Shown here: piece after piece, positions 1 to 8,417 of the stretch | Layout of the letters: the number at the start of each line of letters is the position of its first letter | How positions within the stretch are numbered: the stretch's first letter is position 1 | From: CAYOHG01 sp964465125 | GTDB lineage: Bacteria > Planctomycetota > Phycisphaerae > UBA1845 > Fen-1342 | Length of the DNA: 64,000 nucleotides | Direction of reading: 5' to 3' | Assembly: GCA_964465125.1 (NCBI GenBank) | Contig: CAYXIO010000001.1 | Span: forward strand, 124,001 to 188,000 | The notes under the pieces: model-generated | Databases searched by the model: none | Told to the model about the DNA's origin: nothing | The model's input: only the letters and a program-made list of their open reading frames with translations | Program-made: the position numbers and the translations under genes

Positions 1-82
1 GCGCGATGATCGCGACTACGACGAGCAGCTCGATCAGCGTGAAGCCGCGCCGGCCGGCGCTATGATTACGGAATGCGTGCAT
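1..82 (-). CDS. Prepilin-like protein, N-terminal fragment (runs off the left edge)
   Basis: Only the first 27 codons lie in the window. They read MHAFRNHSAG, then a short Arg-rich stretch, then GFTLIELLVVVAIIA, the classic type IV prepilin N-terminal cleavage/methylation motif: Gly at -1, Phe at +1, Glu at +5. This motif directs inner-membrane insertion and cleavage by a PilD-type peptidase. A GAGGGAG ribosome-binding site lies just upstream of the ATG at 82. In planctomycetes such proteins are very numerous and often carry a DUF1559-type domain, but that part is outside the window, so the subfamily cannot be named. The motif is nearly identical to that of the prepilin-like gene at 2554-3429. 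Confidence 0.85.
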   Translation of the reverse strand, partial: MHAFRNHSAGRRGFTLIELLVVVAIIA

Positions 83-372
83 GAATGCTCCCTCAGGCGA
101 CTCGAACGATCGTACAAAAAAAATAGCCATCGCGTATGGCGGCTTTTCGCCAGTTGCTCCGTGCAGCGGCCGCTGATGCCGCGCATCGACGGCCCGCCGT
201 CCAGTTAATCATAGCTTCACACGGGCGAATTGCAACGCGAGTTACCCCCTGCGAGTCCCGCGAGCCAGAATGCTTCGGCGTGCGGAGCGTCGCGCCAACC
301 GAGAAACGACGCGGGCACGGTCGCCGGACCGTGCCCACAGGGCGATGATAGAACATGCGTGAGCTGCCGCGT
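83..372. other. Intergenic region with a terminator
   Basis: No convincing gene. Small open frames on both strands have no ribosome-binding site and no recognisable product. It holds the terminator hairpin of the upstream minus-strand gene and the leader of the prepilin-like gene at 1-82. Confidence 0.5.
313..336 (-). terminator. Hairpin terminator candidate for the beta-helix protein gene
   Basis: A perfect 10-bp stem (GGGCACGGTC pairs with GACCGTGCCC) with a 4-nt loop lies 36 nt past the stop codon of the minus-strand gene. On the minus strand it is followed by a short T-containing stretch (GTCGTTTCTC). The weak U-tract makes it a plausible but not ideal intrinsic terminator. Confidence 0.55.
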
Positions 373-2292
373 CTACTCGCAGTCGCTCCCGAGCAGCACC
401 TGGACCTGTCCCAGGTCGATCAGGTCCACGTCGCCATCGCACTCGAGATCGCCCGCACACCCGCCGCCGCTACACCCGTACGACGCCAGGACGATGCTCA
501 GGTCGGTCAAGTCGATATCTCCGTCTGAGTCGAAGTCACCCGCACACCCCTGGTTCTCGTAGGCGCCCATGTCGACAATCGGAGGGTCGCCATTACCTGT
601 GTCGTCCTTGTTCGGGTTGTCCACAAAGCGAGCCAAATCGTCGAGGTCATAGGGCGTAGGCTCGTCGACGTCCGAATCGCCGTCCAAGTCTGCTTCGTCG
701 TCCAGCACCAGGTCGTTGTCCCCGGCATCGATTGCGGGCGAGCAAGAAAGCAGGCGATAGTTGCCCCCGGACAGGACCGACGCAACGAACATAGGATTCT
801 CGTCAAGGTTTCCATCCCCTGGCCATCCGCCCTCAACGTCAGAATATGCCACTGTCGGGGCCGGCGCGCCCTGTGTGTACGCGATCTCATCTGTCGAGTC
901 GCCCCATAGTATTCCGTTCGAGATGCTCAAGTGAACCCCGTACCTCGTGTACACGGCGCCGCCAGTCGTAGCGTGATTGTCGCTGAACGTGCAGTTTGCG
1001 AGCACTGGGCTGACATCATTCGGATCGCCTGTGAAGCTGGCCCCTCCCCCATACTGGCATGTCACGTCGCATCCGGTCAGAACGCGTGCCTGGTCGGTTC
1101 CATTCCCAACATACAGGCAGTTCTGGATCCGGACATTCGAGTCTTCAGACATCAGCCCCGCACCCTGGGCGGCGTGATTCCCTTCGAATTCACAGTTGGT
1201 AACGCGTGCAGGCCCGAAGTCCGGGTTGTTCGGGTCGCACGGGTCGTCTCTCAATCGGAGCCCCTGTGTTCCGACCAACCACAGTCCGCCCCCAACGCCT
1301 CCGTCGGCACAGTTTTCTCGAAACGCGCACCGCTTGACGGCGACCGAATTCGGCGGGCACCCGAATTCTGCGAATGACAAGCTGAGTCCAGCGCCACTCT
1401 TTCCAGTGTTGCCTACGAAGTGGGAGTCGCTGACGTATGAGTCGCCGAACAAGCATGCTCCGCCTCCGTGCGCATACGCGGTGGCGGCCACTTCGTTGGA
1501 CTCGAATGTGCATTCAATCACCGCGGTCACAGACCCGTCTGCGCAGAACAGCCCGCCTCCCTGCATGAAAGCCGAGTTGCCGACAAACTCGCAGTCGCTG
1601 AGAGTAATGACTGCGTGGTGTGCCGCCGTACCGCCGCCGTACGTCGAATCTCCCGTGACCATCGAGTTTCCCGAGAACTCGCACCACTCCAACGTTGCGG
1701 TCGCCGATGCAACACACGCCCCGGCGCCCGAGGTCTGGGCGACGTTTGTTTCAAAGAGGCAATGCTGAAACGTCGCCACGGTGTCTTCTGGATCGTCCGC
1801 GGAGCTGAAGTCGTCACTTCCGATGTACAGTCCGCCGCCGTGTTGGTCGACGGTGGAGTTGCCAGACGCGTATCCGTCACGAACGGTGAAACCGTCCAGA
1901 ACCGCGGAGGATCCCTCCATCACGCGGACCACATGCCGGCTGTTGTCGTCCGCCGTTTGGGACGACCCGATTTCTCCGCTGAGGACCGTCTCGTTCGATT
2001 GCGGATCGCGCGTGCCCCCGCCGTTGGGGTATCCGCCGTCGACATCGACACCATCGGGAATGACGAACGAGATAGAACGGTCGGAACCGGTTGTGGGCTT
2101 GTATGTACCTTCAGCGACATGGACCATGTCACCGGAAGTGGCCGCGCTCAGTGCGGCCTGAAGATCTGTATACGCGTTCACCCACGAGCTGCCATTGTTG
2201 CTGCCGGTTGCAGTGTCGTCGACGTAAATGTCTGTTGCCTGGGCTGTTGCGCACGCGACCAGAATTAGTGGAACGAACAATCGTGCGACCAT
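373..2292 (-). CDS. Secreted right-handed beta-helix protein with choice-of-anchor-Q-like region and C-terminal dockerin-like EF hands
   Basis: 639 residues starting at the ATG at 2292, which has a GAGGAG site 7 nt upstream; the open frame extends 68 codons further without one. A signal peptide (MVARLFVPLILVACATAQA) is followed by a segment beginning TDIYVDD and containing 'GDMVHVAEGTYKP', typical of extracellular parallel beta-helix proteins. The middle carries many 'C.F.GN....GGG' turns, as in polymorphic outer-membrane repeats. Near residue 500 'ILWGDS' and 'SPAIDAGDND' match the choice-of-anchor-Q style. The C terminus holds two dockerin-like loops (DFDSDGDIDLTDLS and DLECDGDVDLIDLG). It is probably displayed on or released from the cell surface, with a carbohydrate-related or structural role. 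It lies between two prepilin-like genes on the same strand. The fold is clear; the substrate is unknown. Confidence 0.85.
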   Translation of the reverse strand: MVARLFVPLILVACATAQATDIYVDDTATGSNNGSSWVNAYTDLQAALSAATSGDMVHVAEGTYKPTTGSDRSISFVIPDGVDVDGGYPNGGGTRDPQSNETVLSGEIGSSQTADDNSRHVVRVMEGSSAVLDGFTVRDGYASGNSTVDQHGGGLYIGSDDFSSADDPEDTVATFQHCLFETNVAQTSGAGACVASATATLEWCEFSGNSMVTGDSTYGGGTAAHHAVITLSDCEFVGNSAFMQGGGLFCADGSVTAVIECTFESNEVAATAYAHGGGACLFGDSYVSDSHFVGNTGKSGAGLSLSFAEFGCPPNSVAVKRCAFRENCADGGVGGGLWLVGTQGLRLRDDPCDPNNPDFGPARVTNCEFEGNHAAQGAGLMSEDSNVRIQNCLYVGNGTDQARVLTGCDVTCQYGGGASFTGDPNDVSPVLANCTFSDNHATTGGAVYTRYGVHLSISNGILWGDSTDEIAYTQGAPAPTVAYSDVEGGWPGDGNLDENPMFVASVLSGGNYRLLSCSPAIDAGDNDLVLDDEADLDGDSDVDEPTPYDLDDLARFVDNPNKDDTGNGDPPIVDMGAYENQGCAGDFDSDGDIDLTDLSIVLASYGCSGGGCAGDLECDGDVDLIDLGQVQVLLGSDCE

Positions 2293-2485
2293 GGACAACT
2301 CCTCGTACGTGGCGTGTCTCCCATAAGCATTCCTCACGGCGAGTCGCCTTTCAAATGGCCGGCGAAGTCCGCGAAGTTTGCGCGATCTCCCCCAGGCGGT
2401 GCGCGTGAGTTCACGGGTGGGACGCAGGCAGGGCGGAGAGTCGGGCGCCGCCTGTGAGACGGTTCCGACGTGCGAGAACAACAGA

Positions 2486-2519
2486 GCCGCAGGCACAGCC
2501 AGTCGGCCATGCCTGCGGC
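2486..2519 (-). terminator. Hairpin terminator candidate for the prepilin-like gene
   Basis: A 10-bp perfect stem (GCCGCAGGCA with TGCCTGCGGC) encloses a 14-nt loop that can itself pair. It lies about 35 nt past the stop of the minus-strand gene at 2554 and is followed on that strand by CTCTGTTGTTCTC, a broken T-tract. It also falls between this gene and the start of the beta-helix gene, suggesting the two are separate transcription units. Confidence 0.55.
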
Positions 2520-2553
2520 GTAGCAGGCGAAAACCGTTACGTAGTTGCTGTGT

Positions 2554-3429
2554 CTATTCGTAGCCCGGCGGGACGACGGTCATGTACTTCAGGCGAATGC
2601 CGGGTGAGTTGGGATAGCCGGGGTCGATCGTCTTGAGCTGCATCGTGTCTGCGTGCCCGTCGAAAAACGTAATGTTGAGGCCGCCCGGATGGCGCTGATC
2701 GCTCGCGATGCGGGGCGAGCCGGCCAGCGGGAGCATCTCCATCAAGAAGTAGTGATGGAAGCGGAAGCCCTTCTTGTTGCCGTTTTCGGTCATCGACTTG
2801 TGACCTTCCGTGACGTAGGAGATCTGGCCGGTGCCAGCGACGTTCGAGATTTGCTCAAGCTTCGAGAAAGACGTGTAGCCGGTGGGCGCGGCCATGTCCT
2901 CGGCATCCCAGCCGCCGTCAGCCGACCACTCGACATCGCCCTGGAGAACCAGCGCGATCGTCTGCGGGTTATTCGCAACCGGAATGCCGAACGCATTGCC
3001 AACGTAGTCAAGGCCCTGACGATCGTCCGGATGGTCCGGGCACTGGAAGAACGGGATGCCCAGCATCATCTGGTAGCGCTCCTCTTCCGCAGCGCTGTTG
3101 GGCGCCTCGGCGTCCGCCCACTTCGGAATGTTCCTCGTCCAGTTCAGGTTGCGAAGGAGGCCGTAGACGAAGTTTCCCCATTCGTCCCCGATGGTGACGT
3201 ACATGATGCCGCGCGGGAAGAATCCCTCGTTGTCCTCGGCATAGAGATACTCGGCCTGGACGATCGACCGCTGGTTGGTCTTGCAGACGAGTTGCCGCGC
3301 GATCGCGCGCGCCTGCTGCAAGGCGGGCAGCAGGATGCTGATGAGCAATGCGATGATCGCCACCACGACGAGCAGCTCGATCAGCGTGAAGCCGCGTTCC
3401 TTTCTTGCGTATGTCACTGTCTTGCGCAT
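2554..3429 (-). CDS. Prepilin-type cleavage/methylation protein with His-X9-DG motif
   Basis: 291 residues. Residues 1-40 form a type III/IV signal (KERGFTLIELLVVVAIIA, then a hydrophobic helix) cut after Gly by a prepilin peptidase. The rest is an exported pseudopilin-like domain. Near residue 257 the sequence HPGGLNITFFDGHA fits the planctomycete/Lentisphaerae 'His-X9-Asp-Gly' motif exactly (H, nine residues, DG). This family is hugely expanded in planctomycetes and its function is not established; a role in a type II secretion-like or pseudopilus structure is the usual inference. The ATG at 3429 follows GGGGTCTGAC. It shares its leader sequence with the truncated gene at 1-82. Confidence 0.92.
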   Translation of the reverse strand: MRKTVTYARKERGFTLIELLVVVAIIALLISILLPALQQARAIARQLVCKTNQRSIVQAEYLYAEDNEGFFPRGIMYVTIGDEWGNFVYGLLRNLNWTRNIPKWADAEAPNSAAEEERYQMMLGIPFFQCPDHPDDRQGLDYVGNAFGIPVANNPQTIALVLQGDVEWSADGGWDAEDMAAPTGYTSFSKLEQISNVAGTGQISYVTEGHKSMTENGNKKGFRFHHYFLMEMLPLAGSPRIASDQRHPGGLNITFFDGHADTMQLKTIDPGYPNSPGIRLKYMTVVPPGYE

Positions 3430-3682
3430 GTCAGACCCCAGTTATGAAGAATCGATGAACCGATCAGTTCCTCGTCGAGAGTGCAGCCGCGCCCCGCCAG
3501 AGCCGCAACTGACTCACGACACGTCCCTTGCTGCCCGGCTCAAGCCGGACGTTTTCACTGCTTGAAGTATATCTCTCACGGCCTGTCGTGGCCAAGTGAT
3601 TATGGCGCTTGGGCCTGTCACGAGGCGCTCGCCTTTCAACTGGTTATCGGACTTTCGGCCCGGCGTCCGCGCCCTTGAATCC

Positions 3683-4066
3683 TTACGGATTCGTGAGGTC
3701 CTTGGGCTGGGGGGTCACCACCCTCAGCTTCTCGCCGCCCTTGGCGCAATCCTCCGGGCACTTCGGCTTGCCGCTGTTGGGGTTGTTGGGCTCCTGCATG
3801 ATCAGCGGCACCACGACGTGGCACGGCTCGCACAGCACCGCACGCCAAAGCGTCTTGTTGCCGCACAGCTTGCACTTGGTCGGCAGATCGTCCGGACTCA
3901 CCTCGCCGACGTAGCTCTTGCCGCAGTTGTCGCAGGCAAGCGGCATGTTCTGCGGGACGCCCTTGCCGCTGCCCTTGCCGGAGCCCGAGCCGTACTTCCA
4001 CCACACGAAACCGGCGCCCGCCAGGAGCACCACGGCCACGATGATCTTGACGCTATCCTTGTTCAC
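3683..4066 (-). CDS. Membrane-anchored zinc-ribbon-like protein
   Basis: 127 residues from a GTG at 4066 with a GCGAGG site upstream. Residues 6-24 form one transmembrane helix, followed by a Gly/Ser/Lys linker and a small domain with four cysteine pairs: C45/C48, C65/C68, C79/C82 and C103/C107. Two CxxC knuckles about 17 residues apart are the usual layout of a zinc ribbon, and the second pair of knuckles could form another or bind another metal. No named family was recognised. The domain could face either side of the membrane; the lack of a cleavable signal fits an N-in anchor. It is the first gene of the left minus-strand run, separated from the prepilin-like gene by about 250 nt. Confidence 0.75.
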   Translation of the reverse strand: MNKDSVKIIVAVVLLAGAGFVWWKYGSGSGKGSGKGVPQNMPLACDNCGKSYVGEVSPDDLPTKCKLCGNKTLWRAVLCEPCHVVVPLIMQEPNNPNSGKPKCPEDCAKGGEKLRVVTPQPKDLTNP

Positions 4067-4461
4067 GATCAGCCTCGCTGAATGAACCTTAACTCTGGGA
4101 CCAAACGTCCTTCGCGCGCAGCGTAGCCGTGCCGTCGGGGCCACGCAAGCGGCGGAAAGGTGGCCGGCGGAGGCGCGAGGGATCCGCGTGGAAGCCGTTC
4201 AGCGCGGCCCGGTGGGAGACTCCCTCGGTCCGTCGGGACCGGTCGGCAAGTCCGGCCCTTCGACGTTCTGCGGTTGGAGGACCGGCCTACCGACCCACCG
4301 GTTGAGCACCGGCGCCATGGGAATCGCTCCGGGCGAGGGGCCGCGAGATCTGGATTGAATAATCCCGGCCAACCAGCCGTCGGCCAATAGGTCTGAACAC
4401 AAGGGATGGCGCGGTTCGCCCGCGAGCGAGCCGGCGCTAGCGCCGTCGAGGAGCCAACGAC
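4067..4461. other. Intergenic region, divergent promoters
   Basis: About 395 nt between divergent genes. I see no gene with a ribosome-binding site. A perfect 12-bp palindrome, GGCGCTAGCGCC at 4433-4444, lies 17 nt before the lipoprotein ATG and could be an operator or simply chance in GC-rich DNA. Confidence 0.4.
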
Positions 4462-4689
4462 ATGACCCTGAAATCCCTGCTTCGCGCCGGCCGGATCGCC
4501 GTCCTGGCCGCCGCCCTGACCGTCCCGCTGGCCGGCTGCGACCTCGAAGACCTCGAGGAAGTCAACATCTCGCTCGGCGGGCTGACCGGCTGGCTGACCG
4601 GGTACGACTACGTCGTCGTCGACGAGTATTACTATGACGACTGCTGCTACGACGACTGGTATGCCGTCGACTACTGGTACTGGCCTTGA
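4462..4689 (+). CDS. Small lipoprotein with Tyr/Asp-rich tail
   Basis: 75 residues. The signal peptide ends in the lipobox LAGC, with the lipidated Cys near residue 26. A short acidic segment follows (DLEDLEEVNISLGG), and the last 25 residues are almost entirely Tyr, Asp, Trp and Val with two adjacent Cys (YYYDDCCYDDWY). GAGGAG lies 8 nt before the ATG, so it is very likely translated. The family is not recognised. An aromatic, acidic, surface-exposed tail on a lipid anchor could bind metal, calcium or a partner protein, but nothing shows which. It precedes the fucosidase gene on the same strand by 94 nt. Confidence 0.7.
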   Translation: MTLKSLLRAGRIAVLAAALTVPLAGCDLEDLEEVNISLGGLTGWLTGYDYVVVDEYYYDDCCYDDWYAVDYWYWP

Positions 4690-4783
4690 GCACGCCCCGC
4701 CTGGCATGCCTGAGAGCACGAATCGCGCACATCGGCTAGTCTGCGCTCTCGACCGTGCATCGGTCTGACTGCGAGGACTTTCC

Positions 4784-6166
4784 ATGATCGCGATTCGCCC
4801 CGGCTCCTCGTGCGCTCGGACGCGCGTCGCCCGCCCGCGCCTGGGGCGGGTCCTTCTCGCCGCGCTGCTGCTTGCGCCCGCGTTTTCGCCGACCGCCGCG
4901 GCGCTCGACGGCCCGCCAGTCGCGCGCCCGACGCCTCAGCAGGCCGCCTGGCAAGATTGCGAGCTGGGCATGTTCATTCACTTCTCGATGAACACGTTCA
5001 CGGACCAGGAATACGACGACCTCTCGCTTCCGCTGGAGCGCTTCAATCCGGCCGAGCTCAACACGGACGAATGGGTCGCCGTCGCCGAGGCCATGGACGC
5101 GCGTTACATCGTCTTCGTTGCGAAACACGCCGGCGGGTTCTGCCTCTGGCCAACCGACACGACCGACTACAGCGTCCGCAGCACGCCCTGGCGCGACGGG
5201 AAAGGCAACGTCCTCGCCGACCTGGCGGAGTCGTGTCGAACGCGCAACATGCGGTTGGGAATCTACATTTCACCCACCGACCGAAAGCAGGGGGCGGGCG
5301 GCGGCGGCAAATGCGACACGCCCGAAGCCCAGGAGAAGTACGACCGCATCTACCGCACGCAGCTCGAGGAAGCGCTCGGCACCGTGCGGCGGATTCTTGA
5401 GCCGATTCACGGCGACGGCGCCGTGTTCGAGGTCTGGTTCGACGGCAGCATCGTCGTTCCGGTCGGCGACATCCTCGAGCGGCTCGCGCCGCGGGCCATG
5501 GTATTCCAGGGGCCGCACGCCACCCTCCGCTGGGTCGGCAACGAGGACGGCGTCGCGCCCTATCCCGCTTGGAATTCGGTGCCGCTCGACGCCGCGCGCG
5601 CCGGCGTCGCGACCGCCGAGCACGGCCGACCGGACGGTGACGCCTGGCTGCCGAACGAGTGCGACGCACGCATGCGAAACACGTGGTTCTGGAACACGCG
5701 CAACGCGGGCGCGCTCAAAAGCGTCGAGCAACTGATGGAGATGTACGAGCGCTCGGTCGGACACGGCGCGGTGCTGCTGCTCAACCAGACGCCCGATACG
5801 AGCGGACGCATCCCCGCCGCCGACGCCGAGCGCGGCCGCGAGTTCGCGGCGGAAGTGCGGCGGCGCTATGGCAAGTCGATCGCACGGAGCAGTGAGCTGC
5901 GCAGCGGGGAATGCGAGCTGCGTCTGCCCGCCGGCGCGCGGATTGCCCGGTTGGTGACGATGGAAGAGATCGCGCAGGGCGAGCGGATTCGCGAATACGT
6001 GCTGGAGGGATTCGCGGACGGCGCCTGGAAGGAGATCGGGCGCGGCAGCGCGGTTGGCCACAAGAAGATCGACCGCGTCGCGCCGGGAGTGCTCGAGCGG
6101 ATTCGGCTGCGCGTCACGCAATCGGCCGGCGAGGTGGCTCTGCGCGAGTTTGCGGCATTCGAGTGA
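4784..6166 (+). CDS. Alpha-L-fucosidase, glycoside hydrolase family 29
   Basis: 460 residues with a long basic N-region and signal peptide (hydrophobic core LLAALLLAPAFS), so exported. The catalytic domain shows GH29 landmarks: 'GMFIHFSMNTFTDQEY', 'DARYIVFVAKHAGGFCLWPT', 'RLGIYISP' and 'FEVWFDGS', in which D220 is the expected nucleophile. GH29 enzymes release L-fucose from glycans with retention of configuration. The first 330 residues form the barrel and the last 90 look like a beta-sandwich. The ATG at 4784 follows GCGAGGAC. Marine and soil planctomycetes carry many fucosidases for algal fucans; substrate specificity cannot be read here. There is no sulfatase next to it. Confidence 0.93.
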   Translation: MIAIRPGSSCARTRVARPRLGRVLLAALLLAPAFSPTAAALDGPPVARPTPQQAAWQDCELGMFIHFSMNTFTDQEYDDLSLPLERFNPAELNTDEWVAVAEAMDARYIVFVAKHAGGFCLWPTDTTDYSVRSTPWRDGKGNVLADLAESCRTRNMRLGIYISPTDRKQGAGGGGKCDTPEAQEKYDRIYRTQLEEALGTVRRILEPIHGDGAVFEVWFDGSIVVPVGDILERLAPRAMVFQGPHATLRWVGNEDGVAPYPAWNSVPLDAARAGVATAEHGRPDGDAWLPNECDARMRNTWFWNTRNAGALKSVEQLMEMYERSVGHGAVLLLNQTPDTSGRIPAADAERGREFAAEVRRRYGKSIARSSELRSGECELRLPAGARIARLVTMEEIAQGERIREYVLEGFADGAWKEIGRGSAVGHKKIDRVAPGVLERIRLRVTQSAGEVALREFAAFE

Positions 6167-6200
6167 GCCCGACTAGCGACGCCGGTCAGCGGCGAGGCGA

Positions 6201-7289
6201 TCAGTAGTCGATCCGCACGATCTTGCCGCCCGCGCCAACTGCCCAGCCCGCGCGCCCGCTTTCGACGAAGCGGACGGCGTGACATCCGGTGAGATCGACG
6301 GGCGTCCACGTCTCGCCGCCGTCGCGTGACACGTCGGCGCCTGCTTCGCCGACCGCAATCAGCGTCGGGCCGGCCAATCCGGGCACGATCGACACGCACG
6401 AGCGGTATCCGCGCGGCCCGGCGACTTCGACCGGGCTCCAGGTACGTCCGCCGTCGTGCGTGAGGGCGGCGACCGCCTGTGTGTTCTGCGGGTCGCGGTA
6501 GTCCCCGCCGACGGCGACGCCCTCACGCTCGTTCCAGAAAGCGAGCGAAAAAACCCCTTGCGACGCCGCACCGTGGCGGAGTGTGGAGTCAGCGGCGGAC
6601 CAGGTGCGGCCGGCGTCGATACTGCGAAACACGCGCGCGGCGCTGCCGCCTGTGCCGATCCAGACGGCGTTCATTTCCCAGGCTGCGATTGACGTTCCGC
6701 TGGCCGCGAACGCGGCCTCGCCGGGCGCCGCCCGCGGGGCTGCATCCGGCGGCAGGGCGTGCCACTGCTCCCCGCCGTCGTCGGTGTGAAGCACCACCAT
6801 GCGGCCGTCGATGGGATCGCCAAAAAGGATGCCGCGACGCTCATCCCAGAACGCGAGTCCGTCGAGAAAGATCCCCGGCGCGTCGTTGAAGTAGCGCTGG
6901 ACCCAGCGTGTGCCGCCGTCGCGCGTTTGAAAGACAAAGGCTGGCTCATCGGCGTTCACGAGGATCGCCTCGTCGCGGGTGCGGGCGTGGATGGCGCGGA
7001 AGTCAAGCGCGCTCAGTCCCGGAGCCTGGATCGACGACCAGGTGCGCCCGCCGTCGGTCGTTCGCAGAATCGTGCCGTTGCTGCCGCTGGCCCAGCAGAC
7101 CTCACGCGCGATTGGGCAGACGCCGCGGAGGCTTGCCGTGGTTCCGCTGTGCTGGACGGTGAGGCGCGGGCGAAACTCGGGCTGCATCGCGCGCTGCGGA
7201 TGGCCGTGTGATTGGGTGCAGCCGGCGGAAAGCAGCAGCGCCGCGAGGAGTGGAACGGCGTCGGTCCGTGATAGGCCGGCTCTGCTCAT
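6201..7289 (-). CDS. Asp-box (BNR/Ycf48-like) beta-propeller lipoprotein
   Basis: 362 residues. The signal peptide ends in the lipobox LSAGC. The mature protein has at least six Asp-box turns of the form S/T-x-DGG-x-TW (for example TTDGGRTW, DDGGEQW, SIDAGRTW, SRDGGETW), spaced as the blades of a propeller. Such proteins are often annotated as Ycf48-like photosystem assembly factors or as oxidoreductases, but in non-photosynthetic bacteria the role is unknown; sialidase activity is unlikely because the Arg triad is not apparent. It converges with the fucosidase gene and is divergent from the isomerase-like gene at 7439. No clear ribosome-binding site precedes the ATG. Confidence 0.85.
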   Translation of the reverse strand: MSRAGLSRTDAVPLLAALLLSAGCTQSHGHPQRAMQPEFRPRLTVQHSGTTASLRGVCPIAREVCWASGSNGTILRTTDGGRTWSSIQAPGLSALDFRAIHARTRDEAILVNADEPAFVFQTRDGGTRWVQRYFNDAPGIFLDGLAFWDERRGILFGDPIDGRMVVLHTDDGGEQWHALPPDAAPRAAPGEAAFAASGTSIAAWEMNAVWIGTGGSAARVFRSIDAGRTWSAADSTLRHGAASQGVFSLAFWNEREGVAVGGDYRDPQNTQAVAALTHDGGRTWSPVEVAGPRGYRSCVSIVPGLAGPTLIAVGEAGADVSRDGGETWTPVDLTGCHAVRFVESGRAGWAVGAGGKIVRIDY

Positions 7290-7438
7290 TTCAGACCGTT
7301 TCCGCGGCCCGCCAGCGGCTTCGCCGCGCGAAATCGAGCGCCGCGAGGTGATCCGCTCTTTTCTTTGCCGGCCGCTGCGGGAATGATACGCGCATTCGAA
7401 GCGGCGCGCCCCCTGCGCCGCCGGGCAAGGAGTTCACC

Positions 7439-8302
7439 ATGAACCGCCGCACGTTTCTCAAATCCTCGGTTGCCTCCGCCGCCGCGCTTAACGCGCTGGC
7501 CGCGGGCGATGCGGCGGGCCAGACGCAGGATGACGCCGGCCCGCGCCTGAAGGGGCGGTTGAAGCAATCGGCCTGCCGTTGGTGCTACGGCAAGATTCCG
7601 CTGGATGATCTCTGCAAGGCGGCGGCGGAGATCGGATTGAAGTCGGTCGAGCTGCTGGGCGAGAAGGAATGGGACATGCCCCGCAAGTACGGCCTGACCT
7701 GCGCGGTTGCGAACGGCCCGAACCCGATTCCGGTCGGCTGGAACCGCGTGGAGAATCACGACAAGTTCGTGGCCGAGTCGGAACGGCTGCTGCCGCTGAT
7801 CGCCGCCGCCGGTCTGCCGAACATGATCGTCTTTTCCGGCAATCGCGACGGCCAGCCCGACCGCGAGGGCGTCAAGAACTGCATCACCGGGCTCAAGCGA
7901 ATCACCCCGCTGGCGGAGCAGCTCGGCGTCACCGTCATCATGGAGCTGCTCAGCAGCAAGGATCACGCAGACTACCAGTGCGATCACACGGCGTACGGCG
8001 TGGAGGTCGTGCAGGGCGTCGGCTCGCCGCGCTTCAAGCTGCTCTACGACATCTACCACATGCAGCGGATGGAAGGGGATGTGATCCAGACCCTTCGCGA
8101 CAACTTCCAGCACATCGCGCATTTCCACACGGGCGGCGTGCCCGGCCGGGCCGAGATCGACGATTCGCAGGAGCTGAACTACGCGACGATCTGCAAGGCG
8201 ATCGTCGACGCCGGCTACCAGGGCTACCTGGGGCAGGAGTTCGTGCCGCGCCGCGATCCGATCGAGTCGCTGCGGCAGGCGGCGCACATCTGCGACATCT
8301 GA
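7439..8302 (+). CDS. Tat-exported hydroxypyruvate isomerase-like TIM-barrel protein
   Basis: 287 residues. The N terminus MNRRTFLKSSVASAAALNALAAG is a twin-arginine signal, so the folded enzyme would go to the periplasm. The rest is an AP-endonuclease-2/sugar-isomerase TIM barrel. 'VIMELLSS', 'LLYDIYHMQRMEGD', 'HFHTGGVPGRAEID' and 'GQEFVPRRDP' match the hydroxypyruvate isomerase (Hyi) group, with the two expected Glu and the metal-ligand Asp/His. Hyi interconverts hydroxypyruvate and tartronate semialdehyde. A Tat signal on this family is common in planctomycetes, where the real substrate is not established. AAGGAG lies 6 nt before the ATG. Confidence 0.88.
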   Translation: MNRRTFLKSSVASAAALNALAAGDAAGQTQDDAGPRLKGRLKQSACRWCYGKIPLDDLCKAAAEIGLKSVELLGEKEWDMPRKYGLTCAVANGPNPIPVGWNRVENHDKFVAESERLLPLIAAAGLPNMIVFSGNRDGQPDREGVKNCITGLKRITPLAEQLGVTVIMELLSSKDHADYQCDHTAYGVEVVQGVGSPRFKLLYDIYHMQRMEGDVIQTLRDNFQHIAHFHTGGVPGRAEIDDSQELNYATICKAIVDAGYQGYLGQEFVPRRDPIESLRQAAHICDI

Positions 8303-8315
8303 CGCGACTGATGGG

Positions 8316-8395
8316 TAGCGAAGAGCGGTTGCGAGTTGCGAGCGGCAGGCGCGCCGAAATCGGCCAGCGTCTACTTCTTCGTTCGCTCTTCGCTA
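8316..8395. repeat. 12-bp inverted repeat in convergent intergenic region
   Basis: TAGCGAAGAGCG at 8316-8327 is exactly repeated inverted at 8384-8395, separated by 56 nt that contains the short tandem TTGCGAG-TTGCGAG. It lies between two convergent genes and could act as a bidirectional terminator or be a decayed palindromic repeat. Confidence 0.5.
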
Positions 8396-8417
8396 TTCGC
8401 CATTCACAACGACCCAG

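Noticed and set aside
6201..7289. Sialidase
   Set aside because: Asp-boxes are present but the catalytic Arg triad and Tyr/Glu pair of sialidases are not apparent.
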